Both the position numbers and the translations under genes were made by a program. 40,835 nt of DNA from a virus. The stretch lies in the IMG/VR virus record IMGVR_UViG_3300046660_000139, positions 1 through 40,835 of that record. One strand, 5' to 3'. Each line of letters starts with the position of its first letter. The stretch's first letter is position 1. The notes beneath the pieces were generated by a model that saw only the letters and a program-made list of their open reading frames with translations, was not told the DNA's origin and did no database searches. Below, one piece after another: positions 20,207 to 28,601 of this stretch.

Positions 20207-20557
20207 ATGACCCTCGCAGAATTCAAAGCTTGGTTTGAAGGATTCACGGAAACGTTGGAAGCCGCACCAAATGAAAAGCAGTGGGAACGGATCAAGGCTC
20301 GCGTGGCTGAGATCAACGGGACGGTGACCACATATCCGGTCTTTGTCGATCGGTATGTTCCGCCGTATCGCCCTTGGTACGGCGGTACGCCGCTCAATCC
20401 TACCTTCTATAACACCAACACTTCGTTGGACGTGAAGTCCACGATCGGCCTGAACGGCGATCAGGTCGGCGCATCCTATTCAGAGCAGCCCATCTTCAAT
20501 GCTTCGGCCGCCATGATGGATCTCGGTAAAGCCGAGTATCAGTCTTTGTCATCTTAG
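20207..20557 (+). CDS. Unknown protein upstream of terminase
   Basis: A 116-residue protein. The N-terminal half (MTLAEFKAWFEGFTETLEAA, then QWERIKARVAEING) resembles a small helical module common just upstream of terminase genes in rhizobial prophages. The middle is aromatic and proline-rich (YVPPYRPWYGGTPLNPTFYN). The ATG at 20207 with GGAG upstream is preferred over a GTG at 20189. Function is unknown. Confidence 0.65.
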   Translation: MTLAEFKAWFEGFTETLEAAPNEKQWERIKARVAEINGTVTTYPVFVDRYVPPYRPWYGGTPLNPTFYNTNTSLDVKSTIGLNGDQVGASYSEQPIFNASAAMMDLGKAEYQSLSS

Positions 20558-20573
20558 CCATCTTCTGAATGGA

Positions 20574-20587
20574 GCGGAGTACTCCGC
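20574..20587. other. 14-bp palindrome before the terminase genes
   Basis: GCGGAGTACTCCGC is a perfect inverted repeat in the 167-base gap between 20557 and 20725. The gap also holds GC-rich short repeats, as in CCGCCGCTCCGGGG. It could be a regulator site or part of a packaging (pac/cos) signal, but nothing decides this. Confidence 0.35.
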
Positions 20588-20724
20588 CCTAATCCGCCGA
20601 CATTAGGAACAAGGCTTCGTTCGTGGCCAAGAACCATCCCCGCCGCTCCGGGGTCGTCTCCCTTCATATTCGGCGTTAAGCGAGCCAGTCGGTAATCATT
20701 CAAATCTAAAGTAGGCGTTTGTAG

Positions 20725-21003
20725 ATGGCGCAAGGTGTAAAAACGGGCGGCCGAAAAAAAGGCACCCCGAACAAAACCACGGCTGTCTTGAAAGACGCGA
20801 TCTTAGAGGCTGCAACGCTCTCTGGCGGTAAAGACGGGCTGGTTGGATATTTGAAGAAACAGGCATCCGAGAACCCGGCGCCGTTTCTAGCGTTGCTCGG
20901 GAAGGTTCTTCCTATGCAGATCGCAGGAGATCCAGACAATCCCATCCACACCGTAACCCGCATTGAGCTTGTCGCTCCTGGCCATGACGACAGCACGACT
21001 TGA
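20725..21003 (+). CDS. Terminase small subunit (candidate)
   Basis: A 92-residue protein with the basic N-terminal GGRKKGTPNKTTAVLKDAI (about 8-26) common to many small terminase-like phage proteins, followed by helices (DGLVGYLKKQASENPAPFLA, LLGKVLPMQ). It directly precedes and overlaps the large terminase gene, so DNA recognition for packaging is likely. The ATG at 20725 fits the start of the motif. Confidence 0.72.
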   Translation: MAQGVKTGGRKKGTPNKTTAVLKDAILEAATLSGGKDGLVGYLKKQASENPAPFLALLGKVLPMQIAGDPDNPIHTVTRIELVAPGHDDSTT

Positions 21004-22285
21004 AATCCCTCCAAAGCTTCTGTCGGTGTTCTCCGGTGAGGCAGATGTAAGAGGAGCAAAAGGCGGCCGCGGTTCTGGCAAGACGCGGACTTTTGCGAAG
21101 ATGACTGCCGTTCGCGGCTACATGTGGAGCAAAGCAGGGCGCGAAGGCATATTGCTCTGCGGCCGCCAGTTCATGAACTCGCTGGATGATTCCTCGCTTG
21201 AGGAGATCAAGTCCGCGATCCGATCTGAACCATGGCTGGAAGCGCATTACGAGATCGGTGAAAAATACGTTCGGACCAAAGACGGGCGCGTCTCATACAA
21301 GTTCACCGGCCTTGATCGTAACATCGACAGCGTCAAATCAAAATCCCGCATTCTTCTGTGCTGGGTTGATGAGGCAGAGCCGGTTACCGAAGAGGCTTGG
21401 GTAAAGCTCATACCGACGCTTCGCGAGGAAGACAGCGAGCTTTGGCTTACCTGGAACCCTGAGCGCAAGAATAGCGCCACCAATAAGCGTTTCGTGAATT
21501 CCACCGACCCGAGAACCAAGATTGCGACAGTGAACTGGCGCGACAATCCTTGGTTTCCGAAGATTCTCGATCGTGTCCGTCTCAAAGATCTGAACGAGCG
21601 ACCAGAGCAATATGATCATATCTGGGAAGGTGGATACAAGACAGCGATAGAAGGCGCCTATTATGCCAAAGCTTTGGCTCAAGCGCGCCTAGAGGGCCGG
21701 ATAGGTCATGTTCCTCGCGATCCGCTTATGCCGCTCCGCGCTTATTGGGATATCGGCGTCAGCGATGCAACCACGATCTGGTTGCCGCAGCTGATCGGAA
21801 TGGATGTCCGATTCATCGACTATTACGAGGTCGAGAACCAGCCTCTAGCCGCTCATGTTGAATGGATGCGCTCGAGCGGATACGGGAACGCCGTCTGCAT
21901 CTTGCCACATGATGGCGAACATAGAGATGCAGTGACGGCGATCCGTTATGAGGACCATCTACGAGCCGCCGGATTCGAAGTCCGTACGGTTGCCAACCAA
22001 GGTAAAGGCGCTGCGATGAAGCGCGTTGAAGCTGGCCGCCGCGTTTTCCCGCGCCTCTGGTTTGATGAAAAGAAATGCGCCGCCGGAATTGACGCTCTAG
22101 GCTGGTATCACGAAAAGCGTGATGAAAATCGTGGCGTCGGTCTCGGGCCTGAGCACGATTGGTCATCGCACGGCGCCGATTCCTTCGGGCTCGCCTGCGT
22201 GGATTACGAAGAGCCTTATTCGCCGGCCTCGCGCCGCAGATACTCGGGACGTTCGTCCTCCTCAAATTCCTGGATGGCTGGTTGA
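20984..22285 (+). CDS. terL: Terminase large subunit
   Basis: A 433-residue packaging motor of the PBSX/Terminase_3 type. The ATPase has Walker A GAKGGRGSGKT (24-34) and Walker B ILLCWVDEAE with Asp130 and Glu131, then the coupling region WLTWNPERKNS. The nuclease half has AYWDIGVSDATT (Asp257) and the later HDWSSHGADSFGLA (Asp near 408). It pumps DNA into the procapsid and cuts it. The ATG at 20984 overlaps the small-subunit gene by 20 bases. Confidence 0.93.
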   Translation: MTTARLEIPPKLLSVFSGEADVRGAKGGRGSGKTRTFAKMTAVRGYMWSKAGREGILLCGRQFMNSLDDSSLEEIKSAIRSEPWLEAHYEIGEKYVRTKDGRVSYKFTGLDRNIDSVKSKSRILLCWVDEAEPVTEEAWVKLIPTLREEDSELWLTWNPERKNSATNKRFVNSTDPRTKIATVNWRDNPWFPKILDRVRLKDLNERPEQYDHIWEGGYKTAIEGAYYAKALAQARLEGRIGHVPRDPLMPLRAYWDIGVSDATTIWLPQLIGMDVRFIDYYEVENQPLAAHVEWMRSSGYGNAVCILPHDGEHRDAVTAIRYEDHLRAAGFEVRTVANQGKGAAMKRVEAGRRVFPRLWFDEKKCAAGIDALGWYHEKRDENRGVGLGPEHDWSSHGADSFGLACVDYEEPYSPASRRRYSGRSSSSNSWMAG

Positions 22286-24342
22286 TGGCTGACGACAACA
22301 CGACCGATAGCGGTGCGTCGATCAGCGCATCGTCTGACATGGACGATCTGAAGCGCAAGCTCATTGGCTGGTTCAAAGAGGATATCACGCACGTCGTGGA
22401 ATGGCGCAAGGAAGCGCGCGAGGACTTCAAATTCTACGCCAACGACCAATGGGACGAAAAAGACCTTCAGGTTCTCCGCGAGAATGGCCGTCCGGTGATG
22501 ACGTTCAACCGCGTCGGCCCAGTCGTCAATGCGGTTACCGGTTCCGAGATCAACAATCGTCGTGAGGTTCGCTATATCCCCCGCGAAATGGGAGACGCCG
22601 AAGCCAACGAAGTTCTGACGGCGGCTGGCGAATGGTTCCGCGATCAGTCCGGCGCCGAAGATGAAGAATCCGACGCGTTTCACGATACAGTCGTCGGCGG
22701 GATGGGCTGGACATCGACGCGCCTTGATTATGAGTGCGAACCGGATGGTGCGCCGAAGATCGAGCGCCTTGACCCTCTGAAAATGGTCTGGGATTGCAGC
22801 GCGACGAAAGCCAACATCGAGGACGGTCAGCGCTTCTTCTATGTCGACCAGAAGCCTTGGACCGAAGCTGAGGACATGTTCCCCGACGTGCCGCGCGAAG
22901 AATTGCATGCGGCATGGGCCGAAACTCTGACGACTGACCCGACCGGGCCACACGATCAGACGGAAGCGAACTTCTACACCGGCACGCAGAATGAGTTTGC
23001 CGACGGTTATCCGCGCAAGATGTGTACCATTGTGGAAGCCCGCTGGCTTGAGCGTGAACCATATTGGCGCGGCCCGGATATTGCCCAGCCTGGACAGATG
23101 CGCGAATATGCCGAGCAACAGGTTCAGCTTATCAAGCGCAATATGCCAAGCTTCAAGGCGGTTCGCCAGTATCGCAAGGTCGTTCGGCGCTGCTTTATCG
23201 GTGCCCGTATTCTTGCGCCCGTCGATGCACCCCAGGTTCCTGACGGTCTGATCGGCTGGGAATGCATCACAGGCTTCAACGACAAGATCAAGAAGCAGTT
23301 CTATGGCGTCGTGCGGCCTATGAAGGACCCACAACGCTGGTCGAACAAGTATTTCAGCCAGGTCATGTATCTGCTGAACAGCAAGGCCAAGGGCGGTATT
23401 CTCGCCGAGCGCGGCGCATTTGATGACGATCGGCAGGCGGAAGAGTCTTGGGCAAAGTCTGACACCATTACGTGGCTAAAGTCTGGGTCTCTTTCTGGGC
23501 CGAATGCGAAAGTTACCTCCAAGCCTGAAAGCCAATTCCCGGCTGGCTTCTGGACCCTGTTTCAGGAGACCAAGGAAGCGATCAACGATGTAACCGGCCT
23601 ATCGGCCGAATTCATCGGAACCCGCGAGGTCGATCAGGCTGGCGTTCTGGAATACCAGCGCAAGCAATCGTCCCTGAACCTGCTGGCGCCGCTGTTCAAC
23701 AGCCTTCGGCGGTATCGCAAGCGCCAAGGTCGGATCATGCTCTATCTGATCCAGAACTTCCTCTCAGATGGGCGCCTCATCCGTATCGTCGGACAGGACA
23801 AGGCGCAATATGTGCCCCTGACGCGCGATAAGGTCGCAAACGCCGAATACGATATCATCGTGGATGATGCTCCGACCTCTCCGAACGAGAAGGAACGGAC
23901 ATGGCAGATTCTCATGCAGCTTATGCCGATCGTCAAGGATCAGGTCCCGCCTGACATGATGCTGCAACTGATGAAATATTCTCCGCTGCCGGCGTCTCTC
24001 GTCGATATGCTCATCAAGCTGGCGCAACAGAAGATGCAGCAGGAAGCACAGAATCCTCCACCAAACCCGCTACAGATGAAAATGCAGGCTGAGCAGCAGA
24101 AGCATCAGCTCACGCTAGCCGGAAAGCAGGTTGACTTGCAGGCCAAGCAGCAGAGCGCCCAGATTGATGCGCAGTCGCAGGGGCTTGATCTCTTCTACAA
24201 GCAGCAGCAGGCCGCGCTCGATCAGCAGACAGCGGAATTCCAACTGCTGTTGGATGTCCAAAAGCTCCAGATGCAGCAACAGCAAATGGAGATCGCGGCA
24301 AGACGCGCCCAGAACCAACAGACGCGCGCCGCCACGCAATAG
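22285..24342 (+). CDS. P22-like portal protein
   Basis: A 685-residue portal that forms the dodecameric DNA gate of the head. The N-terminal part (FYANDQWDEKDLQVLRENGR, PVMTFNRVGPVVNAVTGSEI, NNRREVRYIP) is typical of P22-type portals, and the middle has VVRRCFIGARIL and SAEFIGTREVDQAGVLEYQR. The last 90 residues are Gln-rich coiled coil, which corresponds to the barrel helix of P22 Gp1. Its ATG overlaps the terminase stop by one base (TGATG). Confidence 0.9.
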   Translation: MADDNTTDSGASISASSDMDDLKRKLIGWFKEDITHVVEWRKEAREDFKFYANDQWDEKDLQVLRENGRPVMTFNRVGPVVNAVTGSEINNRREVRYIPREMGDAEANEVLTAAGEWFRDQSGAEDEESDAFHDTVVGGMGWTSTRLDYECEPDGAPKIERLDPLKMVWDCSATKANIEDGQRFFYVDQKPWTEAEDMFPDVPREELHAAWAETLTTDPTGPHDQTEANFYTGTQNEFADGYPRKMCTIVEARWLEREPYWRGPDIAQPGQMREYAEQQVQLIKRNMPSFKAVRQYRKVVRRCFIGARILAPVDAPQVPDGLIGWECITGFNDKIKKQFYGVVRPMKDPQRWSNKYFSQVMYLLNSKAKGGILAERGAFDDDRQAEESWAKSDTITWLKSGSLSGPNAKVTSKPESQFPAGFWTLFQETKEAINDVTGLSAEFIGTREVDQAGVLEYQRKQSSLNLLAPLFNSLRRYRKRQGRIMLYLIQNFLSDGRLIRIVGQDKAQYVPLTRDKVANAEYDIIVDDAPTSPNEKERTWQILMQLMPIVKDQVPPDMMLQLMKYSPLPASLVDMLIKLAQQKMQQEAQNPPPNPLQMKMQAEQQKHQLTLAGKQVDLQAKQQSAQIDAQSQGLDLFYKQQQAALDQQTAEFQLLLDVQKLQMQQQQMEIAARRAQNQQTRAATQ

Positions 24343-24417
24343 CGGGGTCTATCCCGTTTTCGTTCGTCCATGGCGTTCATGGACTTCGTCAGCCCACGAG
24401 ACGGGCAAGAGGTGAAA

Positions 24418-25380
24418 ATGAGTGAAGCACTTGCAGACAGCCTATCGCCGGCTGAACAGGCTTTCTTTGATTCCAAGGGTGAGACCGCAATCCCGGTTGA
24501 AGGTGATGGCGGCGCTGCTGCCAATCCTGGCGGCACTGATCCGGTTGCCGAACAGGTCCCTGGGACAGATCAGACCGAAGGCGCCCAGCTTCGCGACGAG
24601 AAAGGCAAATTCGTCCCTCACGGTGCCTTCCACGAGGAGCGCACCAAGCGTCAGAACCTTGAGCGCCAGCTTGCCGAGATGCAGACGAAGCAGGCTGTTC
24701 TCGAAGATCGATGGAATACGATCCTCAAGGTTGGCGACAAGAAGGACGAGCCGGCTGCGCCACCGAACCCAGAAGAAGACATCTTCGGGTATGTGAAGTG
24801 GCAGGCCGACCAGCTCAAGCAGATCCAGTCCGAAAAGCAGGCCCGCGACGAGGCGGATCGGCAGCATCAGACGATGACGAAGCAGGAAGAGGCCATTTGG
24901 TCGACCTGGCAGCAGTCGCGCAACGAATATGCGCAGACAAACAAGGAATTTGATCAGGCGGCTACATGGCTCTCTGATTTTCGCATGAATCAGCTGAAGG
25001 CGCTTTCTGTCATCGACCCTCGCATGGGGAACGATGGCGCCCGCAACCAGCAGATCAATGAAGAGCTGAAGGCAATCGTCGTCGCTGCGCAGCAGCAGGG
25101 CCGAAGCCCTGCTGAACTCGTTCATCAGCTTGCCGTCAGTTACGGTTTCAAGCCAACGGCTGCGACCGATACGACTGACCCGAGCAAATCACTGGCAGCT
25201 CAGGTCGACAATCTCGGCAAGGCGCTGGAAGCCAGTCGCACATTGACCGCTTCTGGTGGAAAATCTGGCGCCGATCCGATGTCTGCAGAATCCATCGCCA
25301 ATATGAGCGAGGGAGAATTTTCCGCCTGGATCAAGGATCCGGCGAACGAACGCCGTTTCCGACAGATCATGGGCGGATGA
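24418..25380 (+). CDS. Scaffolding protein (candidate)
   Basis: A 320-residue acidic, Gln/Glu-rich, mainly helical protein between portal and capsid genes, where the scaffold stands in P22-like phages. The N-terminal part is disordered (about 1-60), then a coiled coil (HEERTKRQNLERQLAEMQTK), then long helices (KQARDEADRQHQTMTKQEEA). The ATG at 24418, with AAGAGGTG upstream, is chosen over an earlier in-frame start at 24370. It should be removed from the procapsid during packaging. Confidence 0.78.
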   Translation: MSEALADSLSPAEQAFFDSKGETAIPVEGDGGAAANPGGTDPVAEQVPGTDQTEGAQLRDEKGKFVPHGAFHEERTKRQNLERQLAEMQTKQAVLEDRWNTILKVGDKKDEPAAPPNPEEDIFGYVKWQADQLKQIQSEKQARDEADRQHQTMTKQEEAIWSTWQQSRNEYAQTNKEFDQAATWLSDFRMNQLKALSVIDPRMGNDGARNQQINEELKAIVVAAQQQGRSPAELVHQLAVSYGFKPTAATDTTDPSKSLAAQVDNLGKALEASRTLTASGGKSGADPMSAESIANMSEGEFSAWIKDPANERRFRQIMGG

Positions 25381-25527
25381 CCTGAAATGACCGCGGCAGC
25401 CGGTTAAGCTGCCTTCGTCGTTCGGCGCGTCAGTCCGAAGCCCGAGAGGCCGGGGATAATACCTCTTCGCTCGCTCACAGCGTGAAGTGCAGCACCAAAC
25501 CCGCAAAATCCAATCAGGAAAAGCACC

Positions 25528-26628
25528 ATGTCTACAACGACCTATGGCGTCAACGACGCCCTGGCGAATAAGCTGTGGTCGAAATCTCTCGCGGTTGAGG
25601 TGTCCAAGGCAACAGCCATTGCGCCTCTCATCGGGACTTCGCAGAACAGCATTATTCAGCTCAAGAACGAAACGCAGAAGGCCTCCGGTGACAAAGTCAC
25701 TTTCGGCCTTCGCACCCAACTTATCGGCGAAGGTGTTTCGGAAAACGAAACGCTGGAAGGCAACGAAGAGTCTCTGACGACTTATTCGGATTCCATCTTC
25801 ATCAACGAGTTGGCCCACGCTGTCCGCGTCAAGAACGATCAGACGATCGACGCCCAGCGCGTGCCGTTCTCGCTTCGTGATGAAGCCAATTCCGGTCTGA
25901 CCGACTGGTATGCCGACCGCATGTCGATGATGGCTTTCATCCAGTGGGGCGGCTACACCGCGCCGACGATGGACTTCGAAGGCCGCTCCGTCACGCTCTC
26001 CGCCAAGCATTGGGGCTACAACTCGCCGCTCGCACCGTCCGCCAACCGGATCATCCGGGCGGCTGCCGCTGCCAACGACGAAAGCCTGATCGCTGCCAAT
26101 ATCTTCACGCTCGATCTGATCGATAAGGCCGTGGAGAAGGCGAAGCTTGCCAACCCGAAGATCCGCCCGGTGCGCATCGACGGCGAAAACAAGTATGTCA
26201 TGTATCTGCATACCACGCAGGTAACTGACCTTCGCACCAATACCTCCACCGGTCAGTGGCTCGACATAACTAAGGCCATCTACATGGGTTCGAAGCAGAA
26301 GAACCCGATCTACGATGGTTCGCTCGGCGAATACAATAACGTCATCCTGCGCGAAGCGGAACACGTTGTGCCTGGCGTGAATTCGGCCACCGGTGCGCAG
26401 ATCAACACGGTTCGCCGTGCTGTCCTGCTCGGCGCGCAGTCTGCGGTTACCGCCTTCGGCATGAAGACGGCTCCGGAGAAGTACAAGCGCGTCGAAGAAC
26501 TCTTCGACTACCAGCGCGAACTCGGCGTCTCGGTTCAGACGGTGCTCGGCATGAAGAAAACCCGTTTCAGCAACGGGGAAGACTTCGGCACGATCGTCGT
26601 TTCCACCTACGCCGCGCCGCACAACTAA
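25528..26628 (+). CDS. Major capsid protein, N4 gp56-like
   Basis: A 366-residue HK97-fold coat protein of the N4-gp56 family. The start TTYGVNDALANKLWSKSLAV, the piece KASGDKVTFGLRTQLIGEGV and the E-loop-like region, ESLTTYSDSIFINELAHAVR, and the later RAVLLGAQSAVTAFG and GMKKTRFSNGEDFGTIVVST are typical. It has AGGAAAAG upstream and is followed by a decoration-like gene with an unusually perfect ribosome binding site, fitting high late expression. Confidence 0.9.
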   Translation: MSTTTYGVNDALANKLWSKSLAVEVSKATAIAPLIGTSQNSIIQLKNETQKASGDKVTFGLRTQLIGEGVSENETLEGNEESLTTYSDSIFINELAHAVRVKNDQTIDAQRVPFSLRDEANSGLTDWYADRMSMMAFIQWGGYTAPTMDFEGRSVTLSAKHWGYNSPLAPSANRIIRAAAAANDESLIAANIFTLDLIDKAVEKAKLANPKIRPVRIDGENKYVMYLHTTQVTDLRTNTSTGQWLDITKAIYMGSKQKNPIYDGSLGEYNNVILREAEHVVPGVNSATGAQINTVRRAVLLGAQSAVTAFGMKTAPEKYKRVEELFDYQRELGVSVQTVLGMKKTRFSNGEDFGTIVVSTYAAPHN

Positions 26629-26641
26629 GGAGGTCTGAAAC

Positions 26642-27019
26642 ATGGCTACTGACGTTCAAGGCACAACGGCGCGCCGTTACCACACCCAACAGACGCACTA
26701 TCTTCGCAAGCGCGTCTCTTTCGACGATGCGAGCCTCGGCGGTATCGTCGGCATTCTGCCGGCGAATGCCATCATCCTTCGCGGCAATGTTTATGTGTTC
26801 ACGGCCTTCAATGCCGGAACGCTGGATGTTGGCGCACAAGGGACCAGCGCGAACACCTTCGCTTCGGCTCTCGCTCTGGCGCAGGCAATCGTTCCTTTCG
26901 ATGATCTCGCAATCGGCAATGCTCGGCGTGCGGCCGATACGACCGTGACGTTTGCCCGCTCGGCGACGGCTACGGCCGGCGAAGCGGAAATCATCGTGGA
27001 ATACGTCGTCAAGAACTGA
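26642..27019 (+). CDS. Small virion (head) protein
   Basis: A 125-residue protein of beta-rich, Ala/Thr-rich type (VYVFTAFNAGTLDVGAQGTS, VTFARSATATAGEAEIIVEY). It stands directly after the capsid gene and resembles head-decoration or minor capsid proteins, but no family is firmly recognised. The ribosome binding site TAAGGAGGT (26626-26634) is perfect and includes the capsid stop codon, so strong expression is expected. Confidence 0.7.
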   Translation: MATDVQGTTARRYHTQQTHYLRKRVSFDDASLGGIVGILPANAIILRGNVYVFTAFNAGTLDVGAQGTSANTFASALALAQAIVPFDDLAIGNARRAADTTVTFARSATATAGEAEIIVEYVVKN

Positions 27020-27026
27020 CGCAAGA

Positions 27027-27058
27027 GGGGCGGGGAAACTCGCCCCATTTTCTCTTTT
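27027..27058 (+). terminator. Intrinsic terminator after the capsid genes
   Basis: GGGGCG (27027-27032) pairs with CGCCCC (27041-27046), followed by a T-rich tract (27048-27058). It ends 15 bases before the start of the fibre-like gene at 27073, so it can reduce transcription past the strongly expressed capsid genes. Confidence 0.75.
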
Positions 27059-27072
27059 GAAAGGATGGGATC

Positions 27073-27558
27073 ATGGCTGTTACTGGCATCAATTCTCAAA
27101 ATCAGGATATGCGCCTTCTGGCGAAGGAATTGCTTATTGACGGATCGCCTGTTTCTGGCGCCGCTGTCACATGGGCGAATATTTCCGGCAAGCCTGCCGT
27201 CGTCGCTTCCGGGGTGGATGCCCCCACAGCACGCACATCGATTGGCCTCGGAACTTTGTCCACGCTCTCCACAATCACGAGCGCAGAAATAACGGACGGC
27301 ACCATCGTCAATGCGGATATTGGTGCTTCCGCCGCGGTCGCACGCACGAAGCTCGCCGCACATGGCATTGTGTCATTGACGGATTCGTCTGGGGGCGCTT
27401 CTGGCGGCAACACGGTCCCGGCTGTCGCTGCCGCAACAGCGGCCACCACTGACACGTCGGCCGCGTCTCTGACCTCCACCAACGCGGCCATCACGGCCAT
27501 CAAGAACGATATTGCCACGCTTGCAGCCAAGGTCAACGCGCTCCTGGCGGCCGTCTGA
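27073..27558 (+). CDS. Head fibre-like protein (candidate)
   Basis: A 161-residue Ala/Thr/Ser-rich protein. The N-terminal part (VSGAAVTWANISGKPAVV) and the repeats 'GTLSTLSTITSAEITDGTIV' match phage fibre modules, and the C-terminal part (TSTNAAITAIKNDIATLAAK) is a trimer-type coiled coil as in head fibres. A surface fibre or decoration role is likely. It has AAAGGATGGG upstream of the ATG. Confidence 0.65.
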   Translation: MAVTGINSQNQDMRLLAKELLIDGSPVSGAAVTWANISGKPAVVASGVDAPTARTSIGLGTLSTLSTITSAEITDGTIVNADIGASAAVARTKLAAHGIVSLTDSSGGASGGNTVPAVAAATAATTDTSAASLTSTNAAITAIKNDIATLAAKVNALLAAV

Positions 27559-27560
27559 TC

Positions 27561-27749
27561 ATGCGGATCGATATGGACACTGATTGGAGCCTCATCAGCT
27601 TCGATCCTCCCAGCACGGCGGCTCCGGCTCCGGCAATACCTGCTCCAGATGTCCCGAAAGGGTGCTGCGCCAAATGCGGCAAGCATATTGGCAAAGGTCT
27701 CTACATTCACATGAAGGCCTGCGATGGACATCCTGAAAACGCTCACTGA
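27561..27749 (+). CDS. Small zinc-finger-like protein
   Basis: A 62-residue protein with a Pro/Ala-rich linker and a C-terminal CCAKCGKHIGKGLYIHMKAC, whose Cys and His residues could bind zinc. It follows the fibre-like gene by two bases and overlaps the next gene by 26 bases. Function unknown. Confidence 0.55.
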   Translation: MRIDMDTDWSLISFDPPSTAAPAPAIPAPDVPKGCCAKCGKHIGKGLYIHMKACDGHPENAH

Positions 27750-27894
27750 CCTCGGGTTTTCCAATGCGGCAATTTTGAACCCAGATCAGGGCCTCGCAAA
27801 AATCCGCACCGACAAGGGGTGGGTCTATCAGCGATTTGCGAATGAGCAAGAAATCGCTGCGTGGGCCAAGAATAGAAAGCCGGAGACGAACTGA
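27724..27894 (+). CDS. Small unknown protein
   Basis: A 56-residue protein (MDILKTLTDLGFSNAAILNP at the start) with the body AKIRTDKGWVYQRFANEQEI. Its stop overlaps the next ATG by one base (TGATG), which supports it as a gene. No family is recognised. Confidence 0.55.
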   Translation: MDILKTLTDLGFSNAAILNPDQGLAKIRTDKGWVYQRFANEQEIAAWAKNRKPETN

Positions 27895-28601
27895 TGTCTA
27901 TTACAGTCACCACCGGCGGCCCGATCTCATCCCTCTCGACAATCATTCCGAATGGGCCTCAGACCTTCGGAGATCTGGTGACGGCAATTGCCGATGAGAT
28001 CGATGACACGACCGGCGAATATTCGGCTCAGATCGTCTCCTCGATTAGCTCAGCAATCCGATTCTGCGAGCGCAAGGTCTACTATTTCAACGAGACCCGC
28101 GACATTGTCTTCCCTACGGTTGACGGGCGGGAATGGTATGATGCCATCGACAATGCAGCCATCCCGACGCTCGTCCACATTGCTGTGGCATATCGCGAGG
28201 ATTCGAACGGGCAACGCACATTTCTGAGCCGGGAAATGCCGGCTGATATCGAGGTCGTCGCAGATAATTCCGCCTCTCGCGGAGAGCCCTATTGCTGGAC
28301 CTATTTCGGACAGCGCGTGCGCCTTTATCCCATTCCAGCCGCAGAGATTTACACGATCCGCCTTCAGGTTGGGCCATATCGTCTCGATCCATTGACCGAT
28401 CAAAGCCAGTCGAATGCGTGGACGATGGAAGCTTTCGACATGATCAAGGCGCGTGCGAAATATGTCATCTACAAGGACATCATCAAAGATGCTTCGCTCG
28501 CTGCTGAAGCGCTGAATGATTTCAATGATCAGGAAAGCGCTCTAAAGGCGGAAACATCAAGCCGCAATGGTCGCGGCCGCATCATCGGGACTTGTTTCTG
28601 A
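27894..28601 (+). CDS. Head-tail adaptor protein
   Basis: A 235-residue protein matching the phage adaptor family found after the capsid module in short-tailed phages, such as P22 Gp4-like head completion proteins. It has the helical start FGDLVTAIADEIDDTTGEYS and the beta-rich centre (YCWTYFGQRVRLYPIPAAEI, IRLQVGPYRLDPLTD), followed by a helical end. It likely joins the portal and the tail. Overlaps of one base on both sides show tight coupling. Confidence 0.75.
   Translation: MSITVTTGGPISSLSTIIPNGPQTFGDLVTAIADEIDDTTGEYSAQIVSSISSAIRFCERKVYYFNETRDIVFPTVDGREWYDAIDNAAIPTLVHIAVAYREDSNGQRTFLSREMPADIEVVADNSASRGEPYCWTYFGQRVRLYPIPAAEIYTIRLQVGPYRLDPLTDQSQSNAWTMEAFDMIKARAKYVIYKDIIKDASLAAEALNDFNDQESALKAETSSRNGRGRIIGTCF

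Noticed and set aside
22216-23334. Minus-strand ORF of 372 codons opposite the portal gene
   Set aside because: It is a shadow of the portal reading frame without protein-like features of its own.
25189-26643. Long minus-strand ORF of 484 codons opposite the scaffold and capsid genes
   Set aside because: The opposite strand encodes well recognised structural proteins; the antisense frame has no family features or ribosome binding site.
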